From CAZCBN01 sp964496975 (GTDB lineage Bacteria > Planctomycetota > Phycisphaerae > Phycisphaerales > UBA1924): a stretch of DNA of 10,218 nt. The DNA lies in assembly GCA_964496975.1 (NCBI GenBank), contig CAZCBN010000120.1, positions 1 through 10,218 of the forward strand. The letters run 5' to 3'. Shown here one piece after another: positions 1 through 5,210 of this stretch. The translations under genes were made by a program, and so were the position numbers. The notes under the pieces were generated by a model, which saw nothing but the letters and a program-made list of their open reading frames with translations, ran no database searches and had not been told where the DNA came from. Each line of letters starts with the position of its first letter. Position 1 is the stretch's first letter.

Positions 1-71
1 ATGTGCCTGTGGGCACCATGAGATCTTTCCTCCTGGTGTCGCGGCCTTAGCCGATTGCGCGGCGTCGGCCT

Positions 72-106
72 GAAGCGCTCCGGATTGTCGAGATCCGGGG
101 CGCTTC
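72..106. terminator. Candidate bidirectional terminator hairpin
   Basis: A 14-bp stem has arms at 72-85 and 93-106 and a 7-nt loop (86-92). The pairing is perfect except for a T/G position at 79/99, which is a wobble in the plus-strand RNA and a C/A mismatch in the minus-strand RNA. It starts 31 bp after the stop of the minus-strand gene ending at 137, so it probably closes that unit. It has no clean U tract on either strand. I see no gene in 1-136. Confidence 0.5.
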
Positions 107-136
107 GTCTTCGTGGGGTCTATGTTCGCAGCGCCT

Positions 137-571
137 CTACTCGCGCCCTCCGGTGACGCGCTCGCCGGGACCGTGGATCTCGAGCTGGAGACGCGCGGCG
201 AGCTGCGCCAGCTCTTCGGCCAGGTCGAGGCCAGCAGACCCCGCCACGGGCCGGTCGAGGGCGCGGCCACGGGCGGCGTCGATCCTCTCCGCGATCGGCA
301 GGAGAGCTTCCACGCCAGCCAGCAGGGCGCGCGTGTCGGGCGTGTCGAGCTGGCGCAGGGGGATCGGGTCGGGTGCGGGCGCGTCGCGCAGGGTGACGCC
401 CGCCGCCTGGAGCGCGGCCACCACGGCGCGGATCTCCTCGGTGGCGACGCTCGCCTGCGCCGTGCGCTCTTCCTCGCGCCCCAGACGGCGGAACCCGTCC
501 GCGGCCACGCAGGCGCGCAGACCGGCGACCGCGTGCACCAGGGCGAGATCCGCACCCTCGGCCAGCGTCAC
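137..571 (-). CDS. Hypothetical protein, 144 residues, co-translated with the upstream HTH protein
   Basis: I do not recognise this protein. It is Ala- and Leu-rich and probably mostly helical: a first helical region covers about residues 4-58, a Pro-rich break follows (APAPDPIP, 64-71), and a second helical region covers about 78-132. It has no signal peptide, membrane segment or catalytic motif that I can see. I place the start at a GTG (569-571) that overlaps the TGA of the upstream gene as GTGA, with a GAGGAG Shine-Dalgarno inside the upstream gene's last codons. The frame stays open further upstream, but that would overlap the upstream gene heavily. The overlap implies translational coupling to the HTH gene and a shared promoter at 825-853. 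It could be an accessory factor or antirepressor, but nothing in the sequence proves this. Confidence 0.7.
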   Translation of the reverse strand: MTLAEGADLALVHAVAGLRACVAADGFRRLGREEERTAQASVATEEIRAVVAALQAAGVTLRDAPAPDPIPLRQLDTPDTRALLAGVEALLPIAERIDAARGRALDRPVAGSAGLDLAEELAQLAARLQLEIHGPGERVTGGRE

Positions 572-819
572 GGCTGCTCCTCGGTGGCGGGCGTCTCGCT
601 CTTCGTCTTGGGTGGCCTGCCCTGTCCGGGGCGGCGCCCACCGTGTCCCGCCGACTGCCACGCGTCCACGTCGGAGACGCGCAAGACCCGCCGGCCGAAG
701 ATCCGAGCGTAGGCGAGCCGCCCCTCCGACACGGCGCGGTATATCGCCGCCGGGGTCACCCCGCGGCGTCCTGCGGCCTCAGCCACGGTCAGGTATTCGA
801 CTCCGTCCAGAGTTTCCAC
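568..819 (-). CDS. Excisionase-type helix-turn-helix DNA-binding protein
   Basis: The 83-residue protein has the short winged HTH of the excisionase/AlpA-like class (HTH_17 type). It shows YLTVAEAAGRRGVTPAAIYRAV at about residues 9-30 in two helices, a basic wing containing RIFGRRVLRV at 39-48, and the family-typical SDVDAW at 49-54. A Gly/Pro/Arg/Lys-rich tail follows (about 57-75). Such proteins act as recombination directionality factors or small regulators on phages and plasmids. It is divergent from the plus-strand early operon across a 120-bp control region, the usual place for a lysogeny or early-gene switch regulator. The start is a GTG at 817-819, only about 6-7 nt beyond the promoter -10, so the mRNA would be nearly leaderless. 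A later GTG at codon 12 would cut into the HTH. The class is fairly certain; the role is inferred. Confidence 0.8.
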   Translation of the reverse strand: METLDGVEYLTVAEAAGRRGVTPAAIYRAVSEGRLAYARIFGRRVLRVSDVDAWQSAGHGGRRPGQGRPPKTKSETPATEEQP

Positions 820-824
820 ACCGC

Positions 825-853
825 ATTGTAGCGGTCCCCATAAAATAAGTCAA
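825..853 (-). promoter_or_regulatory. Sigma70-type promoter for the HTH operon (minus strand)
   Basis: Read on the minus strand, a -35 TTGACT (848-853) and a -10 TACAAT (825-830) are separated by exactly 17 bp. Each hexamer matches the consensus at five of six positions. It lies in an AT-rich island within otherwise GC-rich DNA. Transcription should begin near 818-819, at the GTG start codon itself. Confidence 0.8.
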
Positions 854-884
854 ATTATTTCAATAAACCCCTTGTCATATCAAG
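843..884. promoter_or_regulatory. Operator-like inverted repeats between divergent promoters
   Basis: Two dyads lie in the AT-rich divergent region. AAATAA (843-848) and TTATTT (855-860) are perfect 6-bp arms around 6 bp, covering the minus-strand -35. CTTG (871-874) and CAAG (881-884) flank TCATAT and cover the plus-strand -35 at 872-877. A regulator bound at either would occlude a promoter. That these are operators is inferred from position and symmetry only. Confidence 0.45.
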
Positions 885-900
885 TTGAATAGATTATACT
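872..900 (+). promoter_or_regulatory. Sigma70-type promoter for the plus-strand early operon
   Basis: A -35 TTGTCA (872-877) and a -10 TATACT (895-900) are separated by 17 bp, each one base from consensus or nearly so. Transcription should start near 907. It faces away from the minus-strand promoter, with 18 bp between the two -35 boxes. Confidence 0.85.
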
Positions 901-904
901 TAGA

Positions 905-925
905 TTGTCCCGAGCGATGGGACGA
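905..925 (+). promoter_or_regulatory. 5'-end hairpin of the early operon, with RBS just downstream
   Basis: GTCCC (907-911) and GGGAC (919-923) form a dyad around a 7-nt spacer, extendable by one T/G and one T/A pair. It sits at the predicted transcription start. It may be an mRNA-stabilising 5' hairpin or an operator. The Shine-Dalgarno AAGGAG follows at 925-930, 10 nt before the ATG at 941. Confidence 0.4.
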
Positions 926-940
926 AGGAGAAACAGAGCC

Positions 941-1291
941 ATGAACCCGACCGCCGCCGCCATCGAAACCGCCGCCCGCAACGCCATGCGCGACGCCAGC
1001 AAGTACACCCTCGACCACTTCGCCACCGACCTCTGGATGGTCCAGCGCAAGGGCGATCCGAGCCGCACCTACAGCGTGGTGGTGGACCGCGACGGCATGA
1101 ACTGCGACTGCCCCGCGTGGCAGCGGAGCGGCGTCTGCAAGCACGAGAAGATGGTCGCCGACGAACTCGCGATCCGCGCCGAGGAGGCCGCGGAGGAGGC
1201 CATGGAGGAGGCCCGCTTCCTCATGTCGTGGACCAGCGACGTCCACCACCACCCCGACGCGGACCTCTTCCTCCTCACGGACGCCGCGTAG
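941..1291 (+). CDS. SWIM-type zinc-finger protein
   Basis: The 116-residue protein carries a SWIM zinc-binding motif, CxCx(8)CxH, at residues 55-68 (C55, C57, C66, H68; the core reads CDCPAWQRSGVCKH). It is preceded by a beta-hairpin region (TYSVVVDRDG) typical of SWIM domains. An acidic helix rich in Glu and Ala follows at about 72-93, then a His-rich segment (VHHHPDAD). SWIM domains bind DNA or proteins and occur in recombination, transposon and phage proteins. The start is the ATG at 941, 10 nt after AAGGAG; an upstream TTG in frame at 905 lies at the transcription start and is rejected. It is the first gene of the early operon and so is expected to be expressed soon after entry or induction. 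The family is confident; the molecular role is unknown. Confidence 0.85.
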   Translation: MNPTAAAIETAARNAMRDASKYTLDHFATDLWMVQRKGDPSRTYSVVVDRDGMNCDCPAWQRSGVCKHEKMVADELAIRAEEAAEEAMEEARFLMSWTSDVHHHPDADLFLLTDAA

Positions 1292-1299
1292 ACCACCGA

Positions 1300-1322
1300 G
1301 GGGGGCGGGACCACCGCCCCCC
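1300..1322 (+). repeat. Intergenic GC hairpin, copy 1
   Basis: A perfect 9-bp stem pairs GGGGGGCGG (1300-1308) with CCGCCCCCC (1314-1322) around a GACCA loop. It begins 9 bp after the stop codon of the SWIM gene. No U tract follows, so it is more likely an RNA-processing, stability or attenuation element than a complete terminator. It resembles the hairpin at 2184-2206, including flanking GACCAC and ACCGACC. Confidence 0.75.
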
Positions 1323-1346
1323 ACCGACCCGACAAGGACAACCGCC

Positions 1347-1610
1347 ATGAGCAAGAACCCCACCCCCACCGACGCCCTCGCCGCTCTGATCGACCGCCTG
1401 CGCGCCGTCGCCGACGACCTGGAGGCCGAGCGCGAGGGACGCCCCACCACCTCCGCGCTGGGCGAGGCTCTCACCTTCGACAGCCGCGCCCTCTCGCTCC
1501 GCATCCCCGAGACGCTGGTCTGCGGCGGGTGCCGCGAGATCCGCTTCGACGCCCGGATCGACGCGGAGGGCTTCTGCCCCACCTGCGCCGCCGACCGACT
1601 GACCGCGTAG
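1347..1610 (+). CDS. Small CxxC/CxxC zinc-ribbon-like protein
   Basis: The 87-residue protein has an N-terminal helical part (about residues 8-31, with the Leu/Arg/Glu pattern of a short coiled coil) and a C-terminal four-cysteine knuckle pair: C59-G-G-C62 and C77-P-T-C80. These are spaced like a treble-clef or zinc-ribbon fold. I do not recognise a named family. AAGGA at 1334-1338 lies 8 nt before the ATG at 1347. It sits between two zinc- or nucleic-acid-linked early genes (SWIM and Gam-like), so a nucleic-acid or protein adaptor role is plausible, but this is inference. The gene is read in the same operon, with 55 bp to the previous gene and 49 bp to the next. Confidence 0.75.
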   Translation: MSKNPTPTDALAALIDRLRAVADDLEAEREGRPTTSALGEALTFDSRALSLRIPETLVCGGCREIRFDARIDAEGFCPTCAADRLTA

Positions 1611-1618
1611 AGACCACC

Positions 1619-1642
1619 GCGGGGGGCCGCAAGGCCCCCCGC
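1619..1642 (+). repeat. Intergenic GC hairpin with GCAA tetraloop, copy 2
   Basis: A perfect 10-bp stem (arms 1619-1628 and 1633-1642) is closed by a GCAA loop of the stable GNRA class. It is 8 bp after the stop codon. The arm core is GGGGGGCC/GGCCCCCC rather than GGGGGGCGG/CCGCCCCCC as in copy 1, so sequence differs while pairing is kept. The Shine-Dalgarno AGGAG of the next gene follows at 1646-1650. Confidence 0.75.
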
Positions 1643-1659
1643 CACAGGAGACACCGACC

Positions 1660-2172
1660 ATGACCACCGACACCCCTGACACCACGCAGGGCGAGCGCTT
1701 CGAGATCCGAGACGAGCGCGGCGCCGCCTGGTACCTGCGCCGCCTGCGCGCCATCGACGATGAGCGCGCCGCCGTGACCGCCGCCACCGAGCAGCGCGTG
1801 GCCGAACTCGACGCCGACCGCCGCCGCCTGGAGCACCTGTACGGGGACCAGCTCGAAGCGTGGGCGCGGCAGGAGGCGCAGCGCCGCCGCCGCAAGACCG
1901 TCACGGTACCCCTCGCCGGCATGGCGATCGCGTTCCGCACCGCTCCCGCCCGCGTCGAGGTGCAGGACCAGGACGCCGCCCGCGACGTCGCCCTGACCCT
2001 CGGGTACGTCAAGACCGCCCCCGACCTGTGCGCCTACCGCAAGGCCGCCGCGCAGGCCCTCGCGGATCGCGGCGAGCTGCTTCCCGGGTGCCGCGTGGTC
2101 GAGGAGTCCGAGCGCGTCACGGTGCGCCGGATCGAAGAGAAGACGACGGGAGAGGAGGCGAGCACCGACTGA
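1660..2172 (+). CDS. gam: Gam-like host-nuclease inhibitor
   Basis: The 170-residue protein fits the Mu Gam family of dimeric proteins that bind linear double-stranded DNA ends and shield phage DNA from host RecBCD/AddAB-type exonucleases. Residues 22-78 form a long charged coiled coil. A basic stretch leads into KTVTVPLAG (79-87), IAFRTAPARVEVQD (90-103), a short helix (DAARDVALTLGYVK), and LPGCRVVEESERVTV (141-155). This follows the family order: coiled coil, beta-rich KT-V-L-P...FR core, then the helix and LPGv-vv-g..-v-v end. Its length is usual for the family (about 160-180). AGGAG at 1646-1650 lies 9 nt before the ATG. The early-operon position fits a DNA-protection role. The match rests on motif pattern, with no alignment score. 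Confidence 0.75.
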   Translation: MTTDTPDTTQGERFEIRDERGAAWYLRRLRAIDDERAAVTAATEQRVAELDADRRRLEHLYGDQLEAWARQEAQRRRRKTVTVPLAGMAIAFRTAPARVEVQDQDAARDVALTLGYVKTAPDLCAYRKAAAQALADRGELLPGCRVVEESERVTVRRIEEKTTGEEASTD

Positions 2173-2183
2173 CGACGACCACG

Positions 2184-2206
2184 GGGGGCGGGACCATCCC
2201 GCCCCC
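2184..2206 (+). repeat. Intergenic GC hairpin, copy 3
   Basis: A perfect 9-bp stem pairs GGGGGCGGG (2184-2192) with CCCGCCCCC (2198-2206) around ACCAT, 11 bp after the Gam-like stop codon. Flanks GACCAC and ACCGACC are shared with copy 1. The remaining 2207-2260 shows no further structure that I can support. Confidence 0.75.
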
Positions 2207-2275
2207 ACCGACCACGAAACGCGGAGCATCGGGCGGACCCCCACACCCCCGCCCATCGTGAAGGAGAACCGAGAC

Positions 2276-2683
2276 ATGGACACGACGACCGAACCGACCA
2301 ACGCCGCCATCCTGCGCGGCGAGCAGACCGCCCGCGAGATCCTCGCCGACCTGCGCGCCCTCTTCGCCCGCATCCAGGACACGCCGGGATGCCACGTGAC
2401 CGACGCGCTGATGGAGATGGCCCAGGACGAGCTTCCGCAGCTCGCGGGGCCGTGGGAGTGGAACGTCGAAGGCCTGGGAGCCCTCGCCGCGGGATGGTGG
2501 CCCGGCATGGACGAGCGCAGCGCCGGGTACGAGAGGGGACCGCTGGGCATCGGCGCGGACACGGCGCTGCTCGACCTGGGATCCCACGCGCGCATGGTGC
2601 TGCGCGCCGGCCTGGCGGTGGCCGACCACCGCGACCGCGGGCTGCTGCTGCTCTGCGCGGCGGCCATGGCGACCCGGCGGTAG
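2276..2683 (+). CDS. Hypothetical protein, 135 residues, last gene of the early operon
   Basis: I do not recognise this protein. Residues about 8-35 form an amphipathic helix (ILRGEQTAREILADLRALFARI). A second helix follows (VTDALMEMAQDELPQL), then an aromatic patch, GPWEWNVEG...GWWPGMDE (about 58-80). A C-terminal hydrophobic helix (ARMVLRAGLAVADHRDRGLLLLCAAAMA) is interrupted by HRDR, so it is not an obvious membrane span. It probably forms a small soluble helical protein. The start is the ATG at 2276, 9 nt after AAGGAG (2261-2266); a GTG at 2258 lies upstream of that site and is not used. Coding ends at a TAG just before tandem terminator hairpins. Confidence 0.75.
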   Translation: MDTTTEPTNAAILRGEQTAREILADLRALFARIQDTPGCHVTDALMEMAQDELPQLAGPWEWNVEGLGALAAGWWPGMDERSAGYERGPLGIGADTALLDLGSHARMVLRAGLAVADHRDRGLLLLCAAAMATRR

Positions 2684-2695
2684 ACTGTGGGGACA

Positions 2696-2729
2696 CGCGG
2701 CGGCGGAACCGGTCGGGGCCGCCGCCGTG
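2696..2729 (+). terminator. GC hairpin after the early operon
   Basis: An 11-bp stem pairs CGCGGCGGCGG (2696-2706) with CCGCCGCCGTG (2719-2729), including one G/T wobble, around a 12-nt loop. It starts 12 bp after the stop codon and abuts a second hairpin at 2731. Together they form a tandem terminator-like structure without a U tract. Confidence 0.55.
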
Positions 2730-2730
2730 G

Positions 2731-2761
2731 GAAGGGCCGGGGATCGCTCCCCCGGCCCTTC
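2731..2761. terminator. Convergent bidirectional terminator hairpin
   Basis: A perfect 12-bp stem pairs GAAGGGCCGGGG (2731-2742) with CCCCGGCCCTTC (2750-2761) around a 7-nt loop. It lies between the plus-strand gene ending at 2683 and the minus-strand gene ending at 2775, so it can serve both. The GAA/TTC bases at the stem ends give a weak A/U-flanked form in both directions. Confidence 0.7.
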
Positions 2762-2774
2762 GCTGCTTCAGGGG

Positions 2775-4226
2775 TCAGAGAGGCCCGAAGGCCATGGCGC
2801 CGGAGTTCATGGCGCGGGCGAGGTTGCGGCCGTCGCGCAGACCTTCCGGAAGCGCGCCGCGGGAGCGGACGCCGCCGCCGATGTTGCGCGTGAGCCGGTT
2901 GAGCGCNNNNNNNNNNTCCACCTGCGGCGATGCTTCGCGGCGGCTCTCCTCCCGGGCGCGCGACGACTCGCCCCGGGCGCGCATGGCGGCGTAGAGCGAG
3001 GCGAGACCGCCCCCGCCCGCCGTGGACGCGCCCACGAGCGCCATCGACTCGAAGAAGCCCGTGACGGCGGCGATCTTGTCCCGGTTGCCCTCGACGAAGG
3101 ACGTGATCCCGTTGAGCGTGTCGGCGATCCCGTTGAACAGGTCCGCCATCGTCTCCAGCAGCGGACCCGACGCGGCGACCTTCGCGTTCTCGAACGCCTG
3201 CGAGAGGCGCGAGAGGCTCGTCTCGTACTCCGCGCCGCGGGCGATCTGGGCCGGGTCGTTGACGCGCGCGGTGAGCTCCGCGTCGCGGCGCAGGTTCTGG
3301 AAGGTCTGCTCCGACACCCGCCGGAAGCGCAGCAGATCCTCCGCGCCCATGACGCGCGCGGCCCGCTGCGCCTGCGCGTCGTCGGGGATGGCGCGCAGAC
3401 GGCGGATCGTGTCGATCGTCGTCCTGGCCGTGTCCAGCGTGCCGTAGGGACCGGGGAGAGCCTGCACCCCCAGACGGCCCGCCGCCGCCTTCGCGAACGG
3501 GTCCGACGCGATCCGCTCCGTCAGCGCGCGGGCGCGGCCGCCGTCGATCCCCATCGAACGCAGCGCCGCGCTCTCGGCCAGAGAGCCGCCGCTCGTCTCC
3601 CGGATCGCGGCGATCTCCTGCGACGGGCGCGCCGCCGCGTCCGCGTACTCCTTGATCCGACGCGCGCCTTCCGCAGAGGCGTCGGCCAGCATCTTGATGC
3701 CCAGCACCGCCGCCCCGGCCGCCGCGAGCATGGCGCCCCCACCGGGGGCGGGGGTCAGCCGGGAGGAGATCGGCGACGCGGATCCGAACGACGGGAGGTT
3801 CGCCAGGCGCGACACGTCGGGAGAGGCGCTCGGGAAGCTGCGCATCCTGTCGGCGAGCTGGCGCCAGTCGATCCGGCCCTGGTCGCTCTGGCCGCCGGCG
3901 GGGCGGGAAGCACCCGCCGGCGTGGACTCCGGCACGGGCGCGCGGCGCGGGTCGTGCCGGTTGGCGCCGGGGTCGACGTTGGCGAAGCCGCCCGGCGCGT
4001 TCGCCCCGCGGGGTGCGTAGATGCCCCCGATCCGCTCGCGCACCGCGTCCATGCCGCGGCGCATGGCGTCCCCGAGACGGCGCGTCGCCTCCTCGGTCCG
4101 GTCCGCGTTCTCCCCGGCCTCGTCCTGGGCGCCGGCGACGTCGCGCAGGGCGCGGGCGTACTCGCGCGCCTCCTCCAGACCGGAGAAGCGCGTGCCGATC
4201 TCGATCTCGAACCTGTCTTCGTCCAT
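2775..4226 (-). CDS. Tape-measure-like phage tail protein, interrupted by an assembly gap
   Basis: The visible product is about 483 residues. The N-terminus (residues 5-67) is a charged coiled coil opening with FEIEIGTRFSGLEEAREYARALRDV, typical of tail tape-measure proteins. A Pro/Gly/Ser-rich linker follows (70-165), then a hydrophobic stretch at about 165-182 (MLAAAGAAVLGIKMLADAS). A helical region follows, with a tape-measure signature near 338-392: LSRLSQAFENAKVAASGPLL, then LFNGIADTLNGITSFVEGN. Tape-measure proteins set siphovirus tail length and help eject DNA; usual lengths are about 600-2000 residues, so this is short. Ten Ns at 2907-2916 interrupt codons about 437-440, so true length and C-terminal frame are uncertain. 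GGAGG at 4236-4240 lies 9 nt before the ATG. No other tail gene is visible in the window. Confidence 0.7.
   Translation of the reverse strand: MDEDRFEIEIGTRFSGLEEAREYARALRDVAGAQDEAGENADRTEEATRRLGDAMRRGMDAVRERIGGIYAPRGANAPGGFANVDPGANRHDPRRAPVPESTPAGASRPAGGQSDQGRIDWRQLADRMRSFPSASPDVSRLANLPSFGSASPISSRLTPAPGGGAMLAAAGAAVLGIKMLADASAEGARRIKEYADAAARPSQEIAAIRETSGGSLAESAALRSMGIDGGRARALTERIASDPFAKAAAGRLGVQALPGPYGTLDTARTTIDTIRRLRAIPDDAQAQRAARVMGAEDLLRFRRVSEQTFQNLRRDAELTARVNDPAQIARGAEYETSLSRLSQAFENAKVAASGPLLETMADLFNGIADTLNGITSFVEGNRDKIAAVTGFFESMALVGASTAGGGGLASLYAAMRARGESSRAREESRREASPQVXXXXALNRLTRNIGGGVRSRGALPEGLRDGRNLARAMNSGAMAFGPL
2907..2916. other. Assembly gap of ten unknown bases
   Basis: Exactly ten Ns appear within the tape-measure-like gene. 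Such round numbers are often placeholders for gaps of unknown length. The reading frame continues across it as written, with plausible coding sequence on both sides, but the amount of missing DNA cannot be judged. Confidence 0.99.
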
Positions 4227-4240
4227 GGGGGTTGTCCTCC

Positions 4241-4278
4241 CTCTTCGCGTGGGTGTCGTCTCTTCTCGTGGGCGTCGT
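4241..4278. repeat. 19-bp tandem duplication upstream of the tape-measure gene
   Basis: CTCTTCGCGTGGGTGTCGT (4241-4259) is followed directly by CTCTTCTCGTGGGCGTCGT (4260-4278), matching at 17 of 19 positions. A GTC triplet run continues to 4285. It lies in the leader just upstream of the Shine-Dalgarno. It may reflect slippage or a duplicated regulator or RNA-binding site. Confidence 0.7.
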
Positions 4279-4310
4279 CGTCGTCAGACCCCCCGGATCG
4301 CTCCAGATCG

Positions 4311-4341
4311 CCCAACGCGGGGCGATAGGCGCCGCGTTGGG
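4311..4341 (-). repeat. 10-bp perfect inverted repeat in the tape-measure leader
   Basis: CCCAACGCGG (4311-4320) and CCGCGTTGGG (4332-4341) surround 11 nt. The stem would form in the leader RNA or act as a dyad on DNA. I find no convincing sigma70 promoter between this and the gene start at 4226. Confidence 0.7.
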
Positions 4342-4411
4342 GTGAGATGCCCTCCACGGCGTCGCGCGCCGGCGTGGCGGGGGGCGAACATCGGGCGAAC
4401 GGAGGCGCTCT

Positions 4412-4450
4412 GCCCCTCGCACGATAATGGACCTTTACGTGCGAGAGGGC
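4412..4450 (-). repeat. Long inverted repeat with AT-rich loop
   Basis: CTCGCACG (4416-4423) and CGTGCGAG (4438-4445) are perfect 8-bp arms around a 14-nt AT-rich loop (ATAATGGACCTTTA). They extend by four more G-C pairs with one bulged A (4446). It lies about 20 bp past the stop of the minus-strand HTH gene ending at 4471. It could be a terminator lacking a U tract, or an operator controlling the tail gene. Confidence 0.6.
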
Positions 4451-4453
4451 GGG

Positions 4454-4470
4454 CGGCGTCTGTGACGCCG
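4454..4470 (-). terminator. Hairpin directly abutting the HTH stop codon
   Basis: CGGCGTC (4454-4460) and GACGCCG (4464-4470) form a perfect 7-bp stem with a 3-nt loop, starting at the base after the stop codon. A 13-bp palindrome, GTGACGCCGTCAC (4462-4474), overlaps the stop codon. There is no U tract; with the next hairpin it may protect the 3' end or slow transcription. Confidence 0.45.
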
Positions 4471-4899
4471 TCACGGTTCGATGGCCCGTTCGCCGTAGAT
4501 GGCTTCGAGCCGGCGCTCGAAGTCCTCGTCCGCGGCGCTCTGCCCGGCCTCTTCGGCGCCCGGCTCCCGCGTGGCGCAACGCGCCGACGCCTCCAGGAGC
4601 ACCTGGGCCGCCCGGATGCGCTCGCCGGGCCGGGCGTCGGGGTTGGTCATCTCCCGGTGCAGCGTCTCCACGGCGGAGCGCGCCACGACCGCGAGCCGGG
4701 CCGTGGCCTCCTCCCACATCGTCTCGCGCGCGAGGCGGTAGACCTCGCGGAAGGCGGGATCGCTGCGCCAGCGGCGCAGCGTCACGGCCGAGACGCCCGC
4801 CGTCTTCGCCGCGCCCTCGACCGTGGACTCCGACAGCAGCGCCACCACCGCGCGCTGCTTGGCGGGGCTGAGGCTCTCCAGACGCTCAAAGTCGATCAC
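4471..4899 (-). CDS. Phage helix-turn-helix protein resembling small terminase subunits
   Basis: The 142-residue protein has an N-terminal HTH (PAKQRAVVALLSESTVEGAA then KTAGVSAVTLRRWRSDPAF, residues 12-50). A long alpha-helical region follows (REVYRLARETMWEEATARLA, then AVETLHREMTNPDARPGERIRAAQVLLEAS). This HTH plus REV-RLAR...A-L-R...A-R--AA---L-A plan is common in mobile-element HTH proteins of the phBC6A51/terminase-small-subunit-like type, which bind packaging sites. The start is a GTG (4897-4899) overlapping the TGA of the upstream gene as GTGA; an in-frame extension to 5232 would only shadow the neighbour. It is the last gene of the replication operon, with hairpins after it. No large terminase is in the window, so the packaging role is inferred; a transcriptional role is the alternative. 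Confidence 0.7.
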   Translation of the reverse strand: MIDFERLESLSPAKQRAVVALLSESTVEGAAKTAGVSAVTLRRWRSDPAFREVYRLARETMWEEATARLAVVARSAVETLHREMTNPDARPGERIRAAQVLLEASARCATREPGAEEAGQSAADEDFERRLEAIYGERAIEP

Positions 4900-5210
4900 G
4901 GCCGAACGTCTCCGTCCCGCGCCGGCGGTCGGTACCTCCACCCGCCGCCGGGGTGCAGGTAGAGGTCGCGCGTGACGCCGTGAAGGCCCGCGGGCCAGAC
5001 GCGGCAGCCGTGCTCCGCGCTCCAGACGCCTTCGCCCACCGGCAGCATCGGCAGGACGCGCGGCTTGGCGCGCGACAGCGCCGACAGCAGACGATCGACC
5101 ACGACGGGGGACAGGTCGGCGGGGATCTCGTAGCCGATGCCGTCCGGCCCCACCCGCCAGAGATGGACACCGGAGGCGGCGCACCGGTCGATGAGCTGCG
5201 CCGGGGTCAC
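4896..5210 (-). CDS. Protein with a TubC-docking-like N-terminal region
   Basis: The 104-residue protein opens with TPAQLIDRCAASGVHLWRVG, then GIGYEIPADLSPVVVDRLLS and SRAKPRVLPML (residues 2-56). That follows the pattern of the small TubC N-terminal docking fold (L---L---GV-LW--G--L-Y--P---L-p-l---L---K--ll--L), known from NRPS/PKS assembly lines and also seen in mobile-element proteins. The C-terminal half (57-104) is Gly/Trp/Tyr-rich and ends with LYLHPGGGWRYRPPARDG; I do not recognise it. The GTG start (5208-5210) overlaps the helicase TGA as GTGA. Here it would most plausibly dock on, or adapt, a partner in the replication complex. Domain resemblance is moderate and the role is inferred. 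Confidence 0.65.
   Translation of the reverse strand: MTPAQLIDRCAASGVHLWRVGPDGIGYEIPADLSPVVVDRLLSALSRAKPRVLPMLPVGEGVWSAEHGCRVWPAGLHGVTRDLYLHPGGGWRYRPPARDGDVRP

Noticed and set aside
120..848. Overlapping plus- and minus-strand frames in the first 850 bases
   Set aside because: They are shadows of the HTH and 144-residue genes, which have a promoter, RBS and overlap in their favour.
2727..4328. Long plus-strand frame opposite the tape-measure-like gene
   Set aside because: It has no start context and no family pattern, and lies antisense to a gene with clear tape-measure features.
1471..4422. A very long open frame on the minus strand crossing several other genes
   Set aside because: It is Arg/Pro-rich, low-complexity sequence antisense to the Gam-like and neighbouring genes and out of frame with the tape-measure-like gene. 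It is a by-product of high GC and few stops.
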